Shown one piece after another: positions 23,280 to 33,507 of a stretch of 64,000 bases of DNA. Where the stretch lies: contig NC_091124.1 of the NCBI RefSeq assembly GCF_040183065.1, positions 96,180,501 to 96,244,500 on the forward strand, read 5' to 3'. The number at the start of each line of letters is the position of its first letter. Within the stretch, counting starts at the first letter, position 1. The notes under the pieces were generated by a model that saw nothing but the letters and a program-made list of their open reading frames with translations, made no database searches and was not told where the DNA came from. A program made the translations under genes and the position numbers. The DNA comes from Periplaneta americana. Taxonomy: Eukaryota; Arthropoda; Insecta; Blattodea; Blattidae.

Positions 23280-24475
23280 ATAACAATGGATGAACAATGG
23301 AATGTACTTGCCCACATGGTAGGGAGGTTGGGATGGGCAGGGCGGAACTCGACATGCAGCCACCTCCACGTGGTGAGTTCTGGGTTGTTTCAGTTCAAGA
23401 GACTGAAACAAGCAAAGAGCTGCATTTCTTCTGTGAATGGTGGTAAGAAGAATTATACAGAATGTGGCAGTGGAATACATTCAATAGACAACATTATAAA
23501 TGTGGACTTCAGTGGCAAAGTCAGCTCAACCAATGTACAGCTATTTACAGATGGCTCCAAAACGGAGGAACACGTCTGAGCAGAAGTGGCAGCAGTACAA
23601 AAATCGTTAGAAATATGCATAGAAAGTCAAAGATTAGGAAGCGAATGCACGGTTTTCCAAGCAGAACTCATTGGAATCAAAATGGCAATTGATTGGATAA
23701 TATCCCAACGTAAGGATAAAACATCATATGACATCCACGTCGACTCGCAAGCTGCATTTCATGCAGTAGCAAACAAAAGACCGACACAGCCGATTGCAGT
23801 GTACATCAGAAAGAAAATGATCGACCTTAAGAAAACTACGGAAATGTCACTGATCTGGATCAAAGGCCACTCTGGAATTAAGGGCAATGAAAGAGCCGAA
23901 TATCTGGCCAAAACTGCAGCCAGATATAGAAATACCATACAATATAACTCCATCCCACTACCTCTTTCTAAACGACTAATCCAAAATTATATAAACATTA
24001 ACATTATATAACAACATACACACAGAGGTAGCACTACATACCAAACAGTATATTCCATCCATCACACATAGGCTCTTAATATCCCTAAGGCCAAACTATA
24101 TCCTCACCAAATTCTTGACAAACCACGGATGCTTCAAATCATACTTGCACAGAATTAACAAATCACCGTCCCCATTATGCAGCTGCCCCGAGAAAACTGT
24201 GCAGTCAGCAATACATTTACTGACGGAATGCACACACTTTTCAACAGACCGGTCTTCAATACTGTCGAAGCAAAATCAGCACCAGATGGTGAGGACACAC
24301 ATAAACCCAGTAAGAGTGACAAGTTTCATCAACATCTACTGTTCTCTTCAAGAATAGCATCCGAAATATAAGTGTATAATAGTGTAAATATCCTGTGTAT
24401 AACATTGTAAATATCCTGTGATATGCCTATGGCAAAACACAGGTTCTATACTCTAAGCAAGCAAATAAAACAAAG
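23280..24475 (+). mobile_element. LINE 3' part: RNase H, zinc knuckle and tail
   Basis: The + strand encodes VQLFTDGSKTEEHV (23535-23575), a TGA at 23577-23579 in the same frame, then AVQKSLEI, FQAELIGIKMAIDW (Glu), DSQAAFHAV (Asp) and WIKGHSGIKGNERAEYLAK, a complete RNase H I signature. After a frame change near 24010 comes FLTNHGCFKSYLHRI and LCSCPEKT-x-H-x-C, the usual C-terminal knuckle of R1/Jockey-like ORF2 proteins. The 3' end is AAGCAAGCAAATAAAA at about 24458-24473. The copy is 5'-truncated and inactive, with one nonsense change and one frameshift. It is on the opposite strand to the related fragment at 20985-21835. Confidence 0.8.
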
Positions 24476-24769
24476 GTGTTCAATAACAGTAACTTCACAC
24501 ACTAAATCCTTAAGACAAAAGGAATAGAATCTTCTTTCGCCAATTTGCGTCCTTTCTTTTTATTTAGTAAGAAATCGATTTTGTTTCTATAAAAATTGCT
24601 ACATCGCAGTGAATTCAGAAGCACTTGTCAACAGACGAAACACTTCCCCGGAGCACAGATAGCAGTCACGAGGAGACTGCCCTTATAACCTGTACCCACG
24701 GTGCTCAGGCTTAAGGTGAGACATGCATCTTGTAACAGTGTTGCAAAATACCTATTACTTAAACTGATT
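24476..24769. other. Unassigned DNA
   Basis: No feature was recognised. Confidence 0.4.
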
Positions 24770-25560
24770 TAATATTAATTAAAGTATTGAAATGCTTCCA
24801 GGTATGGTGGGTCCGTATCACCACAGCATGGCGCGTCCTCAGGTTGAGGATAGAGGAGACAGCCTCCATATATGGATGATAGGTGTGAATATATTGAATA
24901 AGCAGTCGCGGACAACGGATAAGGGGTGGTCCTCCAGCTTGGGGGTTGGGCGATGAACTAACAACCCACCACCGCAAATAAACAGCTTGTTACGAAACCA
25001 CGACATAAGCCTCGGATTCATAGATTTCAAAAAGGTATGTGACTCGGTTAAGAGAGAAGTTTTATATAATCTTATTGAATTTGGTAATCTGAAGAAACTA
25101 GTTCAATTAATTAAAATATGCCTCAGTGAAATGTACAGCAGAGTCCATATAGATGAGTTTCTATCTGATGCTTTTCCAATTCACTGCGGGCTAAAGCAAG
25201 GAAATGCACTATCATCTTTACTTTTTAACTTTTCGTTAGAACAGCGGTCATCAGAACACTGCACTCTCGGGCTAGCGTCTCTTACCCGCAAATCTCTTAC
25301 AGCACCAGTGTGCTTCCTCCTGCACGAGAGTGCATTTTGCCATGCACTGTTTACCCGTAATCCATTTCAGCGAGTCCTGGCGACCACTGCTCTAGAAAAT
25401 GCTATTAGGAAAGTCCAGGATAACACACAGGGCTTGGATTTGAACGGATTATATCAGCTGCTTGTCTATGTGGATGACATGAATATTTAGGAGAAAATCC
25501 ACAAAAGATTATGGAAAAGACAGGAATTTTACTTGAAACAAGTAAAGAGATAGGCTGGTT
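24770..25560 (+). mobile_element. Non-LTR retrotransposon copy C, internally deleted, carrying an insertion
   Basis: 24770-25010 looks like an untranslated leader (GGTGGTCCTCCAGCTTGGGG, AACAGCTTGTTACGAAACC). It is joined directly to RT coding sequence at about 25015: [53 protein letters not shown]. After a 156-bp insertion the RT resumes with NAIRKVQDN and [10 protein letters not shown], where the catalytic YADD box reads YVDD. A stop follows at 25488. The endonuclease and the N-terminal RT are absent. The family is the same as copies A, B and D-G. That the leader belongs to the same element is my inference. Confidence 0.7.
25234..25397. mobile_element. Small hAT-like non-autonomous insertion in the RT frame
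   Basis: The 148-bp insert at 25242-25389 has inverted ends CAGCGGTCATCA and, on the other strand, CAGTGGTCGCCA (9 of 12 matching, all differences transitions). It is flanked by 8-base sequences CGTTAGAA (25234-25241) and CTCTAGAA (25390-25397), a degenerate target duplication with TA at the centre. The undisturbed RT copies read straight from TTCGTTAGAA into the sequence following the insert. Insert plus duplication is 156 bp, exactly 52 codons, so the RT frame stays open through it. Confidence 0.7.
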
Positions 25561-26760
25561 GGTTTTGCATGAGATTTTAATACCTTGTGTAATCCATGTA
25601 TTGCTACATATTGTTTCATGTTTATACTTAACAGGAAAACTGGATTCAAAAATATTTAGAAATGTTTTATGAAATTCGTTGAATTTACTGTTCGTATCAC
25701 TCTGACTGTATACTGATTCCCATGTTTCACTTTTAAGATTTATTTCAAAATTATTTAATGATTCCTGTTTATATTTCTGAATCTCACTTTAATTGTTTTT
25801 TTTTTTATGATGTGTTAATATTTATACTTAGGAGATGAGCATCATGATCCGAAAGACCATTAATTATTGGGGTTGTTTGAGATATACCTATTTTATCTTT
25901 TCCGATGAATATGTTGTCTATTGCAGTAGCTGAATCCCCCTGTATTCTGGTCGGAAAATTTACTGTGTGTATTAAAATGAAAGATGCTAGAAATGAATTT
26001 ATTTGATCTTTCCTATTGCTTTTTGTTAGGTAATCGACATTGATGTCTCCGCAAATAATGCACGTTTACTACTAGCGCTGTTTATCAGGTTTATCTCACT
26101 ATTTTTCACATAGCACACTGGGAAATTCAGCGATGGTTGGGCGTTTAATTTCAATTTTTTCTTTGCTGGTATGTTATCTTTAGCAGCTTTGAATCAGAGG
26201 GAAACGTATGATAAATAACACTCGAGCCTTTAGTTTTCCTGCTATAATTCTGACACTCGCTCACCGCACAATTTGGCATTTTGCATGCTATGATAGTAAC
26301 AATATAGGCCTATTATAAACAGAACACTAGCAACGTCTATAAAAATCATAAACACACCCCGCGTTTTTTAAATTTCAGTAACTACTAAGCGGTTGAGAGT
26401 GGAGTGTGTACCAAAGACGTTGTAGTTATATATCTATACTAAAAGCCAGGTCATGGATAAATATATAATAGGATGCGAAACTCACTGAGTTTCCCGTAAC
26501 ACATACTAGAGGCGCTGTTGTAGAATTGATCGTGCTGCCATCTATATGCGGTTAGAGGCGTTATTACATCTAGCAGCGCACCAAGTAGCGAAAAGAGTAA
26601 CTACTCCGTGCATCCAGCAGCGCACCCAAGTAGCGAAAATAATAACTAATAAACTAATAGCCTCACTAATAATGGTTTCATAAGAGTTTAAGCAAGAGAG
26701 AGGTTTACCAGCAAGAGCCAGTCATCACGACGCTTCCAGTGCTTTCTTGTTATTTGTCTT
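25561..26760. other. Unassigned DNA
   Basis: No gene was recognised. 26500-26640 contains two similar blocks around GCAGCGCACCAAGTAGCGAAAA and GCAGCGCACCCAAGTAGCGAA. Confidence 0.45.
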
Positions 26761-27078
26761 TTACACGAGATAAAAATATTGTCCGAACTGCATGGAGTCA
26801 TCAGTTTTTCTTTTAAAGTACCTAGTCTGCAGTTTCATTTGTGAAGTCAGGATGAGTTTCGAAATACCGTCTCTAAACTTGGCAGGGATCATAGAACTAT
26901 TGGGCAAAACTTCGTTACATATTTCACACTGTGGGCATCCATCAGCAAACTCAGGGAATTCCATGTCCAAATATGAATCACAATACTTTCGTTTTTTAAT
27001 TCCTTTAAGTACCTCTGCACTAGACATCGTAGACTCTGAAGCAGGATCATGTTCAACATATACAGAACTCAATTTCAA
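26761..27078 (-). pseudogene. ZBED/hAT-type transposase N-terminal fragment
   Basis: The 105-residue frame contains KKRKYCDSYLDMEF, CPQCEICNEVLPNSSMIPAK and LQTRYFKRK. The KRKYxxxYLxxGF plus C-x2-C and SxxMxPxKL pattern is that of ZBED5-like hAT-derived proteins. The region that should supply the two zinc-binding histidines is rearranged (FRDGISKLILTSQ in place of RHF-T-KH). The copy ends near 26761 without the catalytic domain. No matching ends were seen. Confidence 0.55.
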
Positions 27079-27247
27079 GGAATTTGCATTATGTTCTTTT
27101 ACAGTAAGTTTACACCTGTTGTTATCCCTCTTTAACTGAGCACTGGTTGATAGCTGATGACTCTTAGGTATTACGGAACCCGTCTTAAGTCACAGTTTCA
27201 TTCCAACCAAAGTTCAGCTAACACTTCTGCAATTAAATTAATATGCA

Positions 27248-27308
<61 letters not shown>

Positions 27309-27470
27309 AAGCAACATAATAGTCAATAGATTGTAGATTCTACGTATCACGATTAACAAATGCTATCTGCTTGGTATATAAAACAATAAATAAATTTCGA
27401 GAATCATCGAGTACTTGGCAAGCAAGAAAAATCGAGATAGTTCCAATAACGAGTAGATTATTATTGGTGC
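27079..27470. repeat. (TA)n microsatellite with unassigned flanks
   Basis: A pure TA tract lies at about 27249-27304. Nothing else was recognised. Confidence 0.8.
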
Positions 27471-27564
27471 TTCCATCTAAATAGAAAACGCAAACTATTT
27501 TCTGTGAAAGTATTTTCACTTGATGGAAGTAGTTTGCGTTTTTCTCGCTAGAGACTAGATGGAA
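27471..27564. repeat. Inverted repeat capable of a long hairpin
   Basis: TTCCATCTA at 27471-27479 pairs with TAGATGGAA at 27556-27564, and AGAAAACGCAAACTA at 27483-27497 pairs with TAGTTTGCGTTTTTCT at 27530-27545. About 32 bases form the loop. It lies about 380 bp upstream of the tandem-repeat gene. Confidence 0.75.
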
Positions 27565-27855
27565 GCAGAAATTTTTGTCATCTTCATAACTGCCGCAGAC
27601 GAAGTCCCTGAGAAACATTCGGGGAGCTCTGGGCTCCGCGGAGCACACTTTGGAATCCGCTGCCTTAGACTCAATAAGGGGGGCAAAGGCTAATTTGGAT
27701 TTCCCGGTCTCCGATCGGGTCAAAAACCCTGATGGAACTGATATTTAACTTTTGCGGTTGATTTCGGTGAAGTCCGGAGGGCCTAATTAGTCAAATCCAC
27801 TCTCCTCACCTCCACGCTGGGGCCCCCTGGGATCTTTAAAGATGCGAAAGAGAGA

Positions 27856-30116
27856 GTGGTGTGCGGAAAGCAATGGGAAGCTTCCGCATTTATATATATC
27901 CCAAGAAGATTAATTCTAAAAAATAATGGCATGATGAGTCTTTTCCTGGTAAAAAATTCCGGACGTAAACTATCCTCCCAATCGGATGTCCGGGTGGGGG
28001 ATACTGGGGAAGGACATGTCATGACGAAACGCAACGGAGAGAAGAAAGGAAGATGGACAACAAGATTGACAAGAATATGGAGAAGATTGACAAGAAGATC
28101 GACAAGAAGATCGACTGCTGCGTGTTATATGAACACTCCACCAGGTAAGTTGGAGAACTTGAAAAGCAATGAGAGGAATCACCTAACAACTGAGAAGCCG
28201 ATGATGGTAGACGCTGCCAGCCAGCCTTCGAGCAGCGAGAACGCCGAGTTCGAGGAGAGCGTCATGGAGCTGGGGCGGAGGAAGTTGGTGAAGCTAACAA
28301 CTGATGAGCCGATGATGGTAGACGCTGCCAGCCAGCCTTCGAGCAGGCAGTACGCCGAGTTCGAGGAAAGCGTCATGGAGCTGAGGCGGACGAAGTTGGT
28401 GAAGCTAACAACTGATGAGCCTATGATGGTAGACGCTGCCAGCCAGACTTCGAGCAGCCAGTACGCCGAGTGGGAGGAGAGCGTCAAGGAGCTGGGACGG
28501 AGGAAATTGTTGAATCTAGCAACTGATGAGCCGATGATGGTAGACGCTGCCAGCCAGACTTCGAGCAGCGAGTACATCGAGTTCGAGGAGAGCGACATGG
28601 AGCTGGGACGGAGGAAGTTGGTGAATCTAACAACTGATGAGCCGATGATGGTAGACGCTGCCAGCCAGTACACCGAGTTCGAGGAGAGCGACATGGAGCT
28701 GGGACGTAGGAAGTTGGCGAATCTAAGAACTGATAAGCCGATGATGGTAGACGCTGACAGCAAGCCTTCGACCAGCCAGTACACCGAGTTCGAGGAGAGC
28801 GACATGGAGCTGGGGAGGAGGAAGTTGGTGAATCTAACAACTGATAAGCCGATGATGGTAGACGCTGCCAGCCAGCCTTCGAGCACCCAGTACACCGAGT
28901 TCGAGGAGAGCGACATGGAGCTGGGACGGAGGAAGTTGGTGAATCTAACAACTGATGAGTGGATGATGGTAGACGCTGCCAGCCAGCCTTCCAGCAGCCA
29001 GTACGCCGAGTTGGAGGAGAGCGACATGGAGCTGGGGCGGAGGAAGTTGGTGAATCTAACAACTGATACGTTGATGATGGTAGACGCTGCCAGCCAGCCT
29101 TCGAGCAGCGAGTACACCGAGTTCGAGGAGAGCGACATGGAGCTGGGACGGAGGAAGTTGGTGAATCTAACAACTGATGAGCCGATGATGGTAGACTTTG
29201 CCAGCCAGCCTTCGAGCAGCCAGTACACCGAGTTCGAGGAGAGCGACATGGAGCTGGGAAGGAGGAAGTTGGTGAATCTAACAACTGATAAGCCGATGAT
29301 GGTAGACGCTGCCAGCCAGACTTCGATCAGCGAGTACACCGTGTTCGAGGAGAGCGACATATAGCTGGGGCGGAGGAAGTTGGTGAAGCTAACAACTGAT
29401 GAGGCGATGATGGTAGACGCTGCCAGGCAGCCTTCGAGCAGCCAGTACGCCGAGTTCGAGGACAGCGACATGGAGCTGGGGCGAACGAAGTTGGTGAATC
29501 TAACAACTGATAAGCTGATGATGGTAGACGCTGCCAGCCAGCCTTCGAGCAGCCAGTACACCGAGTTCGAGGAGAACGACATAGAGCTCGGACGGAGGAA
29601 GTTGGTGAATCTAACAACTGATGAGCCGATGATGGTAAACGCTGCCAGCCAGCCTTCGAGCAGCCAGTACGCCGAGTTCGAGGACAGCGACATGGAGCTG
29701 GGGCGGTGGAAGTTGGTGAATCTAACAACTGATAAGCCGATGATGGTAGACTCTGCCAGCCAGCCTTCGAGCAGCCAATACACCGAGTTCGAGAAGAGCG
29801 TGATGGAGCTGGGGCGGAGGAAGTTGGTGAAGCAACAACTGATGAGATGATGATGGTAGATGGTGCCAGCGAGCCTTCGAGCAGCCAGTACGCCGAGTTC
29901 GAGGAGAACGACATGGTGCTGGGGCGGAGGAAGTTGGTGAAGCTAACAACTGATGAGCCGATGATGGTAGACGCTGCCAGCTAGCATTCGAGCAGCCAGT
30001 ACGCCGAGTGGGAGGAGAGCGTCATGGAGCTGGGGCGGATGAAGTTGGTGAAGCTAGAGGTTGATCTTTACCACTTCCAGTACGACGTAGACGAATACTA
30101 CGAAGGTACAGTAACT
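27856..30116 (+). pseudogene. Tandem-repeat protein gene, 37-residue unit, decayed
   Basis: An uninterrupted frame of 502 residues runs from ATG 27856 to TAG 29362-29364. The first about 110 residues are basic and arginine-rich (RLTRIWRRLTRRSTRRST). Seventeen copies of a 37-residue unit of pattern LTTDEPMMVDAASQPSSSQY then T-EFEESDMELGRRKLVN follow from about 28180 to 30058. The same unit frame continues after the TAG, suffers one 1-base loss near 29833 and another TAG at 29982, and then leads into a unique acidic end LEVDLYHFQYDVDEYYE at about 30055-30110 before a GTACAG donor-like site. A perfect donor GTAAGT at about 28145 raises the alternative that 27970-28144 is an exon in another frame, encoding KIDKKIDKKID. 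I do not recognise a family. Function unknown. Confidence 0.5.
28181..30058. repeat. 111-bp minisatellite, 17 units
   Basis: The marker ATGATGGTA occurs at 28201, 28312, 28423, 28534, 28645, 28741, 28852, 28963, 29074, 29185, 29296, 29407, 29518, 29629, 29740, 29850 and 29961. The spacing is 111 bp throughout, except one 96 (five codons lost) and one 110 (frameshift). Units differ mainly by substitutions. A 534-residue minus-strand frame also stays open across most of the array and is treated as a by-product. Confidence 0.97.
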
Positions 30117-30680
30117 GTTCAAATTCTAATCTATAGTGGCGCTCTCAGCTATGCAGAAGCAGAATCCGTGGAATCCCAGAGTAATATTACCATTTAAAGT
30201 AAAACTTATTTTAGGCCAGTGTCCATGGCCCTTAAAATTAAAAATATTTGAGTCTGATTTAGGCTACAGTCATTCCCTATACAAATGCATATAAGAAATA
30301 CCGTGCGGTGTAAAAAAAATGCCTGATTTTTGTCGGCATATCCAGCGCAAAGAATTGTGATTCTCTGGATATCTACGGACTCTGTGCACAAGTTCAGGAG
30401 TCTTGAATTCGTATTGGTAGTGAATAGAACATTTATCCAGTGGTAACATTCAGCCAGTTCGCACCAGTCGCCCGATTTACTTGTTGAATTTGTCGCAGTT
30501 CGTAGAACCTGATCTTAAAATTTGAAGATAAAACAAATTAGGTTGACAGAAAGAAGAACATTAATTTAACATTCCAACATATAAGTCTCTAGCCTTTTTA
30601 ATACAACAGTAGACATAATCATATCACATTATTAAATCGTTGCTTCTTAACCAAGTGTACAGCCAGTGACAACAGACATA
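30117..30680. other. Unassigned DNA
   Basis: No feature was recognised. Confidence 0.4.
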
Positions 30681-30942
30681 GCCTACAACATCGACGGCCC
30701 AACTTGAAAGGGAAACAATTCAAAATTCATGTTTAGAGAATCCTGCATTTTGAAGCTTAATGTTGCTGTGAAAAATCAGAGGATTCTTAATCCAAATTCA
30801 AATCATGTTTAATATATGTTGTAAGTTTCCAAATTGGATGTTTCACAGCAACATGAAGCTTTAAACTTAAGTTTTCTCTAAAGTTTAAATTTTGAGTTGT
30901 TTCCCTTGAGAACTGGCCCGTCGATATTATGTTTGCAGGCCG
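30681..30942. mobile_element. Fold-back inverted-repeat element
   Basis: The left arm 30681-30774 and right arm 30841-30942 are complementary. Shared blocks are GCCT-CAA-AT-ATCGACGG, AAGGGAAACAA-TCAAAATT, TTTAGAGAA, AAGCTT-ATGTTGCTGTGAAA. A central spacer of about 66 bp remains. This is the structure of a small fold-back element; no coding sequence and no clear target duplication were seen. Confidence 0.7.
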
Positions 30943-32257
30943 ATCTGCAATTACTTTGGCAGTCTCCTATCGAAACCCCTTTTCTTTTGAGTGCTAATAC
31001 CGCATACACAAAACTGAGCCATTGTTTATTATTCCAAAATATTATTTAAAGAAGTAAATAGACTATTATACACTATTAAGCACAGTAATAAGATACTTCG
31101 TTTTCCTTTTTAATACCCCTACAATTTGTTATTCCATTTTTAATGGAACATATTTTTATTCATTAAAAGTATTGAAAATTTTGAATTATTTATGGCTGCT
31201 GGGTCGGTAGTTGTCAGTATTATTTAAGTTTTTTTGTTTGAATATAAATTCCACACAGAAATCGGGGCAATGCAATGAAACGTGAAAGGATTCCATCGAG
31301 AATCCTCCATCTTGCCATGTAAGAAATGTTTATCATCAGAAAGACTGTTGGTGGTCATGTTTCAACCCAGCTATCCCTGCTGAGAGAACAACAGGATCCA
31401 GTGTGCAACAGATCGCCTATGACCAATCTTTTATCTCCTGGGAGAATACTAAATCTGCCAGAGATACATGATACCGAATCTATCGCAGTTCAACTAGAAA
31501 CAATAAGATTGAAAGCGCAAAATACATTCGAAACCCTCATTCAAGTACTTAGGTGAAGATTCTAGATTTAGAATCTGACATAAAAGGTCTAAAATAGAGA
31601 ACTCTTTACTTAAAATGAAATGTGTTTGCTAATAGGTAACAGGGTTCTTCCAATGCTTGACATGGTAGTGTGGTACAAAAAACTGCACTTTCAAAAATTC
31701 AAATTCCCACAATCATGCATAAATGTATAAAACAAGCACAACAATTTCACTAAAACATTACCATTTACAGATCACTCCTGGACTGAGAGGTATATAATTT
31801 GTAACACAGGAAAAGAAAAACGTGAAAACAACTTTTGAAGAAGTTGGGAACTCCTATCAGTGTTTGGGTAAAAGTTGAAGAAGAAACGTCTTCTGCTCAT
31901 CTTTCATTGTACCGTACTTGTTGAATTAACTTGTAACAGTATGTTGTACAAATATGTATGCAGATGCATCTTTAGATAGTATAGCATTTTCTTTAGGTCC
32001 TTATGTGGAGCACAGGGCTACAAGAAACAAAGGAAACTTTGTCCTATTCCTGGCTGGGGGCGCTTTGAGATAATTCAAATAATATGACGGTGTGGACAGA
32101 CATTCAAAGCTCTGCGCATGCATAGAACAGCATTTCCAGGAAACATAAGTTGTTTCTCAGTAAGGAACATGCGTGTCTACCTTGTGCTTATAAACGCGTG
32201 TATTTCCTGCTTATGTTGTTTTTATTTAATTTCTGTATATAGTGTATAGTTTGGTTT
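30943..32257. other. Unassigned DNA
   Basis: A 76-residue open frame at 31326-31556 begins right after GCCATGTAAGAA and has no recognisable motif. Nothing else was seen. Confidence 0.4.
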
Positions 32258-33488
32258 AGGGCGTAATAGATCAACTAATGATCAGATATATTGTATTCGA
32301 CAGATAATGGAGAAAAAATGGGAGTATAAGGGTACAGTGCATCAGTTTTCATATATTTAAAAAAGGCATATGACTCGGTTAGGAGAGAAGTTTTATATGA
32401 TACAGTATTCTTACTGAATTTAATATTCCCAAGAAACTAGTTCGGGTAAGTAAAATGCGTCTCAGTGAAACTTACAGCAGAGTCCGTATAGGTCAGTTTC
32501 TGTCAGATGCATTTCCAATTCACTGTGGGTAAAGCAAGGAGATGCACTATCACCTTTACTTTTTAACTCTGCTCTAGAGTATGCCATTAGGAGAGTCCAG
32601 GATAACAGAGAGTGTTTGGAATTGAACGGGTTACATGAGCTGCTTGTCTATGCGGATGACGTGAATATGTTAGGAGGAAATCCACAAACGATTAGGGAAA
32701 ATAATGGGAATTTTACTTGAAGCAAGTAAAGAGATAGGTTTGGAAGTAAATCCTGAAAAAACAAAGTATATGATTATGTCTCGTGACGAGAATATTGTAC
32801 GAAATGGAAATATAAAAATAGGAAATTTATCTTTTGAAGAGATGGAAAAATTCAAATACCTAGGATAGAAATGATACTCGGGAGGAAATTAAACACAGAA
32901 TAAATATGGGAAATGGCAGCTATTATTGGATTGAGAAGCTTTTATCATCCAGTCTAGTGTAAAAAAATCTTGAAGTTAGAATTTATAAAACAGTTATATT
33001 ATCGGTTGTTCTTTATGGTTGTGGAACTTGGACTCTCATTTTGAGAGAGGAACATAGGTGAAGGGTGTTTGAGAATAAGGTGCTTAGAAAATATTTGGGG
33101 CTAAGAGGGATGAAGTTACAGGACAATGGAAAAAGTTACACAACACAGAATTGCACGCATTGTATTCTTCACCTGACATAATTAGGAACATTAAATCCAG
33201 ACGTTTGAGATGGGCAGGATGTGTAGCACATGGGCGAATCCAGAAATGCATATAGTGTGTTAGTCGGGAGGCCGGAGGGAAAAAGACCTTCGGGGAGGCC
33301 CAGACGTAGATGGGAAGATAATATTAAAATGGATTTGGGGGAGGTGGGATATGATGGTAGAGACTGGATTAATCTTGCTCAGGATAGGGACCAATGGCGG
33401 GCTTATGCGAGGGCGGCAGTGAACCTCCGGGTTCCTTAAGAGGCAGTAAGTAAGTAAGTAAGTAAGAAGTAAGTAAGTAAGTAAGAAG
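32258..33488 (+). mobile_element. Non-LTR retrotransposon copy D, inactive
   Basis: This is a + strand copy of the RT family. It includes the template for RSTNDQIYCIRQIMEKKWEY, the AYDSVRREVLYD block, FPIHCG with a one-base loss, [32 protein letters not shown] and [14 protein letters not shown]. Frames change several times, including around 32400, 32530, 32690, 32865, 33095 and 33220. The 3' end is the stop at 33437-33439 followed by an AAGTAAGTAAG-rich tail of about 42 bp. It is joined tail to tail with copy E. Confidence 0.9.
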
Positions 33489-33507
33489 TATATAGTATAA
33501 TGCTATT

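Noticed and set aside
28179..29783. 534-residue minus-strand open frame over the 111-bp repeat
   Set aside because: The 111-bp unit lacks stops in more than one frame. The + frame connects to unique flanking sequence at both ends, and the minus frame does not.
31326..31556. 76-residue frame with a plausible start
   Set aside because: No recognisable motif and no neighbouring exon signal; kept only as a remark.
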